NCBI GenBank assembly: GCA_904063045.1
Contig: CAJFCJ010000012.1
Span: 1,922,001 to 1,986,000 of the forward strand
Direction of reading: 5' to 3'
DNA from: Dimorphilus gyrociliatus
Lineage: Eukaryota > Annelida > Polychaeta > Dinophilidae
Length of the DNA: 64,000 bases
The position numbers and the translations under genes were made by a program. How positions within the stretch are numbered: the first letter of the stretch is position 1; each line of letters begins with the position of its first letter. The notes beneath the pieces were generated by a model that was given only the letters and a program-made list of their open reading frames with translations, was not told where the DNA came from and did no database searches. Positions 33,688 to 42,630 of this stretch are shown here, one piece after another.

Positions 33688-34659
33688 ATGACAAAGAACT
33701 TGAATAGACGTGAATACTCCCAAACTGATTATCATTTTCCTGGTGTTTCGAGGAAAAAATTACCAGTTGACCTTAGAGAGCCAATATATTATATAAAAAT
33801 GGCTACTAGCGGTTCTTGGAAAGGTTCAACAAATAGAAAAAAATCAGCGAATCCTCATCAAAATGATGCAGAAAAGCAAAAATCAACGAATGTTGTTGAA
33901 AAAACGGATTCTCTACTTAAAAAAACAGCATGCTCTATTAAATATCGATATCCTACAAGTTTTCAAAAAACTGCTCCTAGTTTATCATCCAAGGATAAAT
34001 TGCGTGAAGCTGAGAGAGATCGTCTAATGCAAAAATTATCGAATTCAACGCCTGAATGTATGAAAAGAGGGACATTCTACTCTGAACAGCCTAGACGACA
34101 TAATTGTACTTATGGTGTTCTTCCTTATAATCAAAATAATAAATCAATATCTCAGAGATTTGGAAGAAGTTCTCTAAGTATAACATATATCTTAAATCAT
34201 AAAATTGGTAGTAACCTATTGAAGGAAAGATATAGCAAATCAACGAAAAATCAGAACAATGGTAGTTTAAATCGTACTGAAAATAAAGTTACTTTTGATG
34301 ATTCGACGGATGCTAAAAGAAATGGTACCTATAATTATTCTTATGCATACGACGAAAATAACGATAATTTAAGCTTTGATGATACGGATTCTTATACTAA
34401 AGATACTAATAAAATAGAAAATCCCCCTTCACTCTCTTACTCAGATTCAGGTTCCGAAAGAAAGCTATTGGAGACTTTAGACTCTTCTAGAAATTCTACT
34501 GCAAGACCTGTATCGAGTAGGCAAACGACGGATAGATCGACAAAAAGGAGTTCAGTTCGTAGTAATTCTAAGAGTGATGACGATCTTAGCATTGCAAAGA
34601 GTTACGAAAAAGAACTGTACGCACTTGATTCGGAATTTGAATCGAATGATGAAATCTAA
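33688..34659 (+). CDS. Unrecognised Ser/Asn-rich basic protein, single exon
   Basis: I do not recognise this gene. From the first ATG (33688) the open frame encodes 323 residues. The N-terminus has a more regular segment (YHFPGVSRKKLPVDLREPIY), and the remainder is low-complexity Ser/Asn/Lys/Asp sequence, probably disordered. It ends in acidic DSEFESNDEI. There is no membrane segment or signal peptide. The ORF is long for this AT-rich DNA and sits in the expected alternating-strand position, which supports a real gene. The start is a choice: the frame is open 102 bp further upstream without an ATG. Confidence 0.6.
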   Translation: MTKNLNRREYSQTDYHFPGVSRKKLPVDLREPIYYIKMATSGSWKGSTNRKKSANPHQNDAEKQKSTNVVEKTDSLLKKTACSIKYRYPTSFQKTAPSLSSKDKLREAERDRLMQKLSNSTPECMKRGTFYSEQPRRHNCTYGVLPYNQNNKSISQRFGRSSLSITYILNHKIGSNLLKERYSKSTKNQNNGSLNRTENKVTFDDSTDAKRNGTYNYSYAYDENNDNLSFDDTDSYTKDTNKIENPPSLSYSDSGSERKLLETLDSSRNSTARPVSSRQTTDRSTKRSSVRSNSKSDDDLSIAKSYEKELYALDSEFESNDEI

Positions 34660-34937
34660 TACTCATAACATTCTCTAGACATAACAGCTTATATTATTGT
34701 AATATTTATTATTTTTGCTGTTAATTCGGAGATAACTGCAAATTACTCAGAGAAAAGTCTTAATTATGGTAATTGCCGTAATTAATTAGATATTAAAAAA
34801 GAGTATATTTTTAGTAAATTAGCCATAATTTTCTTTATTAATTAATACAAAAAACTATTAACCAACACTAAAAAGACCTTCTATATCTTCTGTTTATCCT
34901 CCTCTCTTCTGTTCCAAACTGCTCCACTAAACTTAAT

Positions 34938-34945
34938 ATGCAAAT
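34938..34945 (+). promoter_or_regulatory. Octamer (distal-element-like) motif before U5 snRNA
   Basis: ATGCAAAT, the Oct-1 octamer, lies 72 bp upstream of the U5 5' end. Octamers are typical enhancer elements of snRNA genes, though usually further upstream in vertebrates. Confidence 0.35.
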
Positions 34946-35009
34946 TAGTTTAATGGACAAAACCCTTTCAAAATTTCTTTTAAAACAGAAAGTAGATTGT
35001 ACATAAGTT

Positions 35010-35131
35010 ATGCTCTGGCTCTAGGTCAAATCGTGCAAGGATTTCGCCTTTTACTAAATCCTTCCGTGGACTAGAGTCCCTTTATGGGCTTCCATCCTAA
35101 TTTTTGTTTGCCTCAATCTAATCTGAGGCTA
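35010..35131 (+). ncRNA. U5 spliceosomal snRNA
   Basis: The sequence starts ATGCTCTGG, like the AUACUCUGG start of U5. The invariant loop 1, CGCCTTTTACTAAA, lies at 35045-35058, flanked by the paired arms AAGGATTT and AAATCCTT. The stem then closes with CCGTGGACTAGAG. An Sm-binding site AATTTTTG is at 35099-35106, followed by a 3' hairpin GCCTCA-loop-TGAGGC (35110-35129). U5 holds the exon ends in the spliceosome (U4/U6.U5 tri-snRNP). It stands between the Ser-rich gene and the RasGAP gene. The ends are set by comparison with the family and may be off by a few bases. Confidence 0.9.
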
Positions 35132-35609
35132 ATTATCCTAACAACGAAAGAAAACTGGTTCATTCCTTATTAGAATGAAAGAAAAGAACAAACAAGGGAT
35201 CTTGACTTTGTTTTGTGATTATTTCTTTTTATTATAATAGATCAAGTGATTAAAATTGAGACATTGTCTTACTAACAAAAACAATATTCATTAATAAAAA
35301 ACATTAAACACCACTACATCACTGAATTCCGTAAATAGGACAATAAAAAAAGATAGTAGGTGTTTTTTGAGGATGAGGAGGTGGGGAGGGGGTTTGGGAA
35401 GGGCAAGATAGGAATTAGTAAGATCTTAAATTGTAAAAGACTTTTGGGGACATTTTAAACAATATTCAAGAATTGGCGAACAGGGATTTTCCTTAGTTTT
35501 TGAAATACGAGAACGTCTCCTCGATTTATTAAAATTTGTATAAAAATCTGAACAAATACGCACAACAAACGATATAAGCACGAGAAAAAATTGTAGACAA
35601 TAAAAACAC
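35132..35609. other. Gap between U5 snRNA and RasGAP 3' end
   Basis: 478 bp of AT-rich sequence. A G-rich stretch (GAGGAGGTGGGGAGGGGG) at about 35374-35392 is the only notable feature. It likely contains the RasGAP 3' UTR. Confidence 0.35.
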
Positions 35610-38600
35610 TTAGTATTCATTAGACCGGCAATTGATTGGAAATTCCTGAGATCCAGTCTGTACCTGTTCAATTTGCTGCCTTCTACAGTCATTATGCAGA
35701 TTTACTAATGTGTTGAGCACCGATTTTACTTGGTCGATATCTTGTATGTTCTTTTCATTTTCAACCAGAAAATGTAGAACTTTTTCGAAATCCTTTTCTA
35801 TATTTTCACAAAGTTCCGCACCTGTTGGGGAACTTATACTAGGGCAAGTAGTTGGTTGGCAACCGTTTTCGTCCTGTCTTCCGCAGCACAAAAATCTTCA
35901 AAAGGAAAGGAATGAGTTAAGGAAACAAGACTTTTGACTTTTAAAGTAATACTTTACCTTCCTTTACGGGTAATACCAGGATGGTAATGAACAAGGCGGT
36001 TAGTATTGCAGGAAGTAGCTAAATGTAATACCTTCTTCCAGTCATCTCTCTCTTTACGATTCTTCGCTTGCAAGTACAATTTAACAATAGAAGTACCGCC
36101 ATAAACAATTTGTAACATGTTCTTTTTTCCAAATGATGCTTCCGAGAGATCTTCAATAGCCAAGATGTCCAGTAAACGTATTTCCTGCATTTTTCCATTA
36201 CCTCTACGATATCTGAATGATCTTGGAGTGAGGGAAAAGAATCTTGAATAAAAGCTTAAACGAAAGAGAGTGTTCCCTCGTGATTTCTTATTCAATATTC
36301 CTTCTTTCAAAACAGTGTCATTTGATGAATTGTTACCCTGTAAGTCTTTAGGCACAGTACAAACAGTCCCAAGGAAATCCTTGACCAATGTAAGATACTT
36401 TGGGTGTTCATTTAATAGGTCATTTAGAAAATTTGCCATAAAATCCTCTTTAAAAGCTACTGAGTTTTTACGCCTAGTGCACACAAGGTTACCTGAAAAA
36501 AAAAAGAAAAAATAAAAGTAGAGAATAATTAAGGTCAATTGTTAACTTTGAATAGATCGTAGTGAAGGAGTCTAAAAATAATTTTTACCTAAGCTTTGTA
36601 TACTCTTGCTGATTAGTGTCAAGGTTCTTCCTGTCATACAATCAGGTGTATCACTTCGAATTTCAAACAATTTTGGATTGACAATGGCCGGTGCAAAAAA
36701 ACGGAGAAAGACAAAACTACTAACAATCTGATTTTGTAAATCTTCAAGATTGTTATTACTAAATTTATTTACAGCCAAATCGCGTAGGTCGCTTAAAACT
36801 TGAGAGACGACCGAAGGGAAATTCTTTCCAGACGATAGGATGGCGTCCATTATGTCTATGACATAATTACGAAGAAGTTGATTACTAGATTGTATTTCTT
36901 TTTCAGATTTCGCTTTTAAGGGGTCAATTTCACAGTATCTATTATGAAAGAATAATAAATATATTGTATAACCATCTATATATGAAAAATGTTTTTCTAG
37001 AACTCACTTATGGTCGTTATATATTCTATCAATTACACATTTTATAGTAGCACTTAGATATCGTCTCCCAGCGACGAACATCAGCTCACCAACACACTTA
37101 CTGAGAACAGAATCTGACCTCCAAATTGAACTCACTTCGTCAATTGAATTTGTTTCCATTGTTGCGAAATGTTTAATGAGATCGACTATCTTTGAATTTT
37201 TATACATGATTCTTAATAGAGGTCGAGTTATCCTCTTTCTTTCGTCGTCTGCGCTAAAGAGATGATAGGCTAAGTCTTGATTTTGAATAAGAACCCTTTC
37301 GAATTCTTTATAGGCTTCCGAAGGAAGTATCTGATTAAATAGAACAATTTTTTTTTATCATAAAACAAATATACAAAACAAATAAGCAACTGCTTTTAAA
37401 GTAGCCGCGTCTTACCTGATGCTTATTATAGTCAATATTTAACCTTAAATGACCTCCAGAATCAGATATGTCTTTGCGGGGTTGCAAAGCGTACCAGGCG
37501 TCATGTTTGGTCTGCGGAACGTCTGATAATTTTAATCGAACTTCTCCCAAAAATTCTGATGAACTTGATATATTCTTCTGTTCCTCTTGAAATAATGTTA
37601 TTTCTAATTGATAATCAGGTACATGTTCTGGGCTGTAATGAGACACTGGATTGGTTGTATCCGAATCATACGGAAATTGGCATTGATATTCAAATTTTGG
37701 GCAGTTGGTTCCTTTTTTTGGGGGGCACTTGAATTTGGTTGGTTTTTTTCCAGCTCCTTTAAGTAAACTTATACAAGCAGATGGAGTGCAGTTTTTAATG
37801 TTTGTGCAGGCTAAATTTTTGGCCTCTATTAACTTAACTACTAATTGTTGTTTGACACCAGTGCTTGGTGGACTGAACTGTATAAAGGAAAAAAAATAAA
37901 TGGCACTGTTAATTAAAGGTTTTTTGAAAGTTCTATTATAGCGTTGAATTAAACTTCCGGTCAATTGTGTATATTTCCATCCCATCATACGCTTCGAATA
38001 GGCTATAGATAGCTATTCTAAAACCACTAGGGGATATTGATATAATTAACGCTATTTTGACGTTAGTAAATAATAAGCACCTATTACATATTAGTATTTT
38101 AGATTGTTATTTTATCATATATGCCTATATTAAATTACCCTATTATAAACCTAGTAGAATACAGCAATAGAAATAGGAAGAAAAGCCTTTGGTATCTATT
38201 TAACAATCAATTTTGTTTTTTATACGCATACAAAGGTTTTCAGCTGTCTATGCGAAAGACGAATGTAAAAGAGTAAAAAAAAAAATCACATTCATAAAAT
38301 CAGATACGCCTACTACATTTACGATTTGTGTGAATTCACTAATTTTTAACTAAATTCATAATCAAGCCTACAAATGCCTAGATTTATGTCAATATTTTCA
38401 CTTTGCCCACTCTTCTTTATTGGAATAAAAATAACACAGCTAAATCTCATTTCTGTATTCAATTTTTATGAAAAATTCAATGTGTACGTAAAATACACAC
38501 ATGACTGATAGGGGAAATATATATATATATACACTGTATATCTTATCAAACTGGAACATCAAATATAATCTATACGGCTCGTTTTTATTATATCTACTTA

Positions 38601-39260
38601 TTACTGATTGCGTCACTTGTGGTTAACTAGATATCTATTAATTCTATTATTTTGTAACTAGAGATTCCCTATCCATTTCAATTAAAATTACAAAAAAAGA
38701 TGTTAACAATATATTATTTTTTAGTTTCCACCAATAGCCATTCATAAAAATCTCGCTTTCAAATAGTATTTGTGCTTTATTATTTTTAAGGATAGTCCTA
38801 ACCTCTATCCGGGTTCGTTTTTGCAAAAAATCATTGAAATCATCACACTTACCGGTTCAGTTTGCAAGACTTGCATGAATGATAATTCTATATGTATGGA
38901 TCCTTCAGCTTCGAAACGATTTTCTGCAGGTTTCAAAGGAAACCAGTTATCCCCCTTGTAGTCTTTTAGATCTTCCTTTCTCAAATTGACTTTTCCCAAA
39001 ACTTTATCCTTGTGAGCTGCTTTTTCGAACACAACAACTGATAAATTATTCCCTAAGAGGAATGGTTCTTGAAAATCACAATCAAATGTTTCATTGTAGT
39101 AGGGATTTGTCTCTTTTCCTCTCACTACAGTCTCGAATACATACTCGTTACCGAGTTTTAACTTGCAAAATGTTCGAATTTGTGCCGGCGACTCTCCCCG
39201 CAACTCCTTCGCCTCAATTATATGAATTTTTAATGTCTCGTACACTGTTGCCGTCGTCAT
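35610..39260 (-). CDS. GAP1-family Ras GTPase-activating protein (RASA2/RASA3 type)
   Basis: Exons 39260-38853, 37877-37416, 37330-37008, 36938-36589, 36492-35958 and 35895-35610 give 787 residues (human RASA3 834). The order is C2A (1-130), C2B (137-290), RasGAP (about 300-515), PH (about 570-680) and a Btk-type zinc motif (HYHPGI..., then CC and later C). The GAP domain keeps SIWRSDS with the arginine finger (about Arg361), then SFVFLRFFAPAIVNP and TGRTLTLISKSIQSLG. This is the GAP1 family layout, which switches off Ras (and Rap1 in some members) at the plasma membrane under Ca2+ or phosphoinositide control. C2A lacks a full set of acidic Ca2+ ligands as far as I can judge. The first intron (975 bp) is much longer than the others. 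It is head-to-head with the FBXW7 fusion gene. Confidence 0.92.
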
Positions 39261-39751
39261 GATGCAGGGCCTATGTAGATTATTTGACCGTTAATTCACT
39301 TGGCGCGCCGTTTTGTCTGGCGGCCATTTTTAAGTTATCGTGAAGCGTTCGTATTTACTATCAGGTTAGACATTTGTGTCGTATAGTTTTTATTTGGCAA
39401 TCACATTAAAAAACATAAATGAATGTTGTATTTTAAATGTTTTTTTACGAAAACAATCACTTTCGAGATTCAATGCAAAAAATAAGACCGGAAGTAGAAC
39501 TGATAATTTGGTTTGTGTGGCGTTTTTCCGATATGTGATTTTGTTTGCACATTTTTCACTTTTTGGGAGGTTTTTTTTATGAAAAAACTTATTTTGTGTA
39601 CATGCTGGACATTGCTTTTCCTGATTCTTTCTTCGTAAGGTTAGTGTTTTGTGAACTTCGATTTATTTTACCCTTGGCGTCACACTCTTGTTGGGGTCGA
39701 CGTTGATGTTTTGTATATTTTGACTGGATTTAATTTGACTTCAAATCGTAG
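39261..39751. promoter_or_regulatory. Divergent promoter region, RasGAP / FBXW7-like
   Basis: A 491-bp gap with GGCGCGCC (39302-39309) and a YY1-like GGCGGCCATTTTT at 39319-39331. A donor-like GTTAGT near 39638 and an acceptor-like TCGTAG ending at 39751 suggest a 5' UTR intron that ends right before the FBXW7-like start codon. Confidence 0.4.
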
Positions 39752-41428
39752 ATGCCTCCGAAGAGAATTAATTTAAATGCAGCAACTGAGGAGGATTTAG
39801 TTTCATTACCAGGGATTGGCGAATCGAAAGCTAAAGCTATTGTATCGCATCGTCACAGTGTAGGCCATTTTCGGTCTTTGGAGGAATTAAATTGCGTGAA
39901 AGGATTTGGAAGCAGCACAATACAGACTTTAAAGAATAAACTATTTTGCAAACCGTTAATGAAACGTAAAAGTGACAGCAAAGAGGAGAGCAAGAAAAAA
40001 CGCATATGCAAAACGATGAATATCGAGAAGTGGCTCAATGCGTTTCGTAGCTTTAGCGTTTCAGAACAAAGTGACGCTCTAGAACAATTAGTACAAAATT
40101 GCGCTCCATCTCAAGCAAAAAGTCTAATGGCTAGTCTAGAGAGTCAATTTCAACGTGATTTCATATCTTTATTACCTAAAGAGTTGGCTTTATATGTCCT
40201 CTCTTTCTTATCCGCTAGAGATTTAGTGAAAGCAGCACAAACATGCAGATACTGGCTAGTATTGGTTGACGATAACCTCCTTTGGAAGGAAAAATGCGAA
40301 GAAGATGGTGTTTTAATAAGACAGACTCCCTCTTTTAAGAAACTCTACCTCGAACAATTAAATATCGAGCACAATTGGAAAACTATGCCCACCGATGATC
40401 CCCTTGTTTTAAAGGGACACGACGATCACGTTATAACCTGTCTAGAATATTCTGGCGACCGTATTGTCAGTGGATCCGATGATAATACACTTAAAGTATG
40501 GAACTCCAAAACCGGAATGTGTGTTTTGACTCTGCAAGGTCATACTGGCGGTGTTTGGTGCTCCCAGATAATGGACAATAAATTAATAAGTGGATCTACT
40601 GATCGGACTTTACGAGTATGGGATATTGAGACTGGGGAATGTTTGCATACATTATATGGTCACTCGTCGACCGTTCGATGTTTGCACTGGCATGACGAGC
40701 TGGTTGTGTCCGGATCACGTGACGCCACGTTGCGAATTTGGCACGTACTGCGAGGAGAATGCGTGAAAACTCTTATAGGTCACGTAGCAGCCGTCCGTTG
40801 CGTTCAGTATGACGGTAGGAGGGTAGTTTCTGGAGCTTATGATTTTACAGTCAGAATCTGGGATCCGGAAACGGAAGCTTGTCTCCACGAACTTCAAGGT
40901 CATACGAATAGGGTTTATTCTTTACAGTTCGACGGTACCTATATTGTTAGCGGTTCGTTAGATACTTCCATACGAGTTTGGCATGCAGAGAGTGGACGAT
41001 GCTTACACCAGTTAACTGGACACCAGTCTCTCACATCAAAAATGCAGTTGCGCAATAAATTATTAGTCTCCGGCAATGCTGATTCTACGGTAAAAATCTG
41101 GGATGTGGCAAGAGGAGAGTGCTTACATACGCTGGCTGGTCCTCATAAGCATGTCTCTGCCGTCACCTGTTTGCAATTGACACGCCATTTTGTTATTACC
41201 TCATCTGATGATGGCACTGTTAAATTGTGGAATTTGGAAACAGGAGAATGGCTGAGAGATTTAATAAATTTATCATCTGGAGGAAGTGGTGGTGTTGTTT
41301 GGAGAGTGCAATCGACTGATAGCACTTTGGTTTGTGCAGTTGGTTCAAGAAACGGAACTGAAGAGACCAAACTCTTAGTACTCGATTTTAAAGAGTCTTA
41401 TGTAGGCTCAACTCACAACAAACTGTGA
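39752..41428 (+). CDS. FBXW7: FBXW7-type F-box/WD40 protein with N-terminal helix-hairpin-helix domain
   Basis: Uninterrupted coding exon, 558 residues. Residues about 5-66 form a tandem helix-hairpin-helix domain of ComEA type: INLNAATEEDLVSLPGIGES, then KAKAIVSHRHSVGHFRSLEE and VKGFG. A Lys-rich linker (about 69-86) resembles a nuclear localisation signal. The rest is Fbw7: a dimerisation helix (NIEKWLNAFRSF), PQFQRDFISLLPKEL-like SQFQRDFISLLPKELALYVL, the F-box, and eight WD40 blades ending GSRNGTEETKLLVLDF. Phosphodegron-contact arginine motifs (SGSRDATLRIW, GRRVVSGAYDF) are kept. FBXW7 is the SCF receptor for cyclin E, MYC and NOTCH. Vertebrate isoforms have unrelated N-termini and many coding introns; here there are none. 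The domain fusion is seen directly in one open frame. Confidence 0.93.
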   Translation: MPPKRINLNAATEEDLVSLPGIGESKAKAIVSHRHSVGHFRSLEELNCVKGFGSSTIQTLKNKLFCKPLMKRKSDSKEESKKKRICKTMNIEKWLNAFRSFSVSEQSDALEQLVQNCAPSQAKSLMASLESQFQRDFISLLPKELALYVLSFLSARDLVKAAQTCRYWLVLVDDNLLWKEKCEEDGVLIRQTPSFKKLYLEQLNIEHNWKTMPTDDPLVLKGHDDHVITCLEYSGDRIVSGSDDNTLKVWNSKTGMCVLTLQGHTGGVWCSQIMDNKLISGSTDRTLRVWDIETGECLHTLYGHSSTVRCLHWHDELVVSGSRDATLRIWHVLRGECVKTLIGHVAAVRCVQYDGRRVVSGAYDFTVRIWDPETEACLHELQGHTNRVYSLQFDGTYIVSGSLDTSIRVWHAESGRCLHQLTGHQSLTSKMQLRNKLLVSGNADSTVKIWDVARGECLHTLAGPHKHVSAVTCLQLTRHFVITSSDDGTVKLWNLETGEWLRDLINLSSGGSGGVVWRVQSTDSTLVCAVGSRNGTEETKLLVLDFKESYVGSTHNKL

Positions 41429-41669
41429 TACGCATCTGTGTTTTACTTTTTTAAAAATCTAATTACTTTTTTTTTATTTACTTTGTCCAAACTAATAGAG
41501 TTTTATATTGTTTTTTTGTCAATTGTATTTTTTCTTTTTTTTTTTCGCATGTAGACATTTTATAATCGTGCGTTACTCGTCCAAAAAAAATTTTAAATAT
41601 TTCCCATTTTATTGTACATTTAAAAAACAGAAAAACAAAAAGGTACAAAAACAATAAAAGAATTTAGAT

Positions 41670-42152
41670 TCAAAGCCTCGCGGCATTGGCAATAATTTTA
41701 TTTCGTTGTATTGCAACTCTGACAACATTTATAGTTAATTCGACTGAATAGTAAAAAAGGAACAACCAGGCTGGTATTAGAATGAAGTAGTATTTGAAAT
41801 TTTCATAAATTTCCATCTTCAAGCAAAATAATACTTCGAATAAAGTTTTGGATATAATTGTTGCTATATAAAAACAAGTTTTTGTCCTCGAAACGTGAGA
41901 TTCACGAGATCTATGGTTCGGAGGGTAGCCGTTTTTGCAATATTTAGCTAGGTAGATCGCTAAATCTAAAAGAACAGCTAGGTCCCATATCCAAACTGGA
42001 ATAAAAACTAAGAACCAATTCCAAATTATTTTCTTGTCTAACTTTAATGCAAGAAATATACAAAATAATAGCATTACGAGCCAAGAAAGTAAAACTCTGC
42101 GTACAAACGACATTCTCTTGACATTATCGCTCACTATGGTCACCTGTTCCAC
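41670..42152 (-). CDS. TMEM60: Four-pass membrane protein TMEM60
   Basis: Single exon, 160 residues (human 133), with four hydrophobic segments. RRVLLSWLVMLLF, LALKLDKKIIWNWFLVFIPVWIWD and YFILIPAWLFLFYYSVEL match RVLLTWLFTLLF, LVLKLDEKAPWNWFLIFIPVWIFD and YVFIPLWALLAGALTEL of TMEM60. Its function is poorly known. The N-terminus extends about 14 residues further than human. It lies head-to-head with RBM45 (478-bp gap) and tail-to-tail with the FBXW7-like gene. Confidence 0.92.
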   Translation of the reverse strand: MEQVTIVSDNVKRMSFVRRVLLSWLVMLLFCIFLALKLDKKIIWNWFLVFIPVWIWDLAVLLDLAIYLAKYCKNGYPPNHRSRESHVSRTKTCFYIATIISKTLFEVLFCLKMEIYENFKYYFILIPAWLFLFYYSVELTINVVRVAIQRNKIIANAARL

Positions 42153-42630
42153 TCAATTAGGTATTCAGTCATTTTAACATCGAAAAAGTAACTTCCCGGC
42201 ATACTGTTTCCGTCTTCCATTTTGATTTATCGCCTGGTGCCGTTTTGACTAAATATTGTCGATTATCGAAGATCGAAAATTACGATATTCTTCTAAATAT
42301 ATTAGAAATTACGATCTCATTATATTTATTAATTTGGAATTTAAAAGTATTATGATTTTCTTTTTTTTTTAACTTACTGTAAGCAGGTTAAATTCTGAAT
42401 GAACTATACTTGAGGAGTTACTATGAAAGAAGGCCTATTTAAAAGCTTTTAGGGAATATGCTTTGAAAACGATAACCTCCTAATCGAATTCGACGATTTT
42501 ATTCATATAATCTTATATATCGATATCACCACGATTAATTTGTACCACCATCGATTTGATTTGCGACAATATCATTTTTTAGCGATTTAGTTTAAAAGAA
42601 TTTCCCTTTCTCCCTCGTTTTCTCTGAAAC
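42153..42630. promoter_or_regulatory. Divergent promoter region, TMEM60 / RBM45
   Basis: 478-bp AT-rich head-to-head spacer. I see no strong named motif. Confidence 0.35.

Noticed and set aside
35426-35692. Minus-strand ORF at the 3' end of the RasGAP gene
   Set aside because: It overlaps the real terminal exon in another frame and continues into the 3' UTR.
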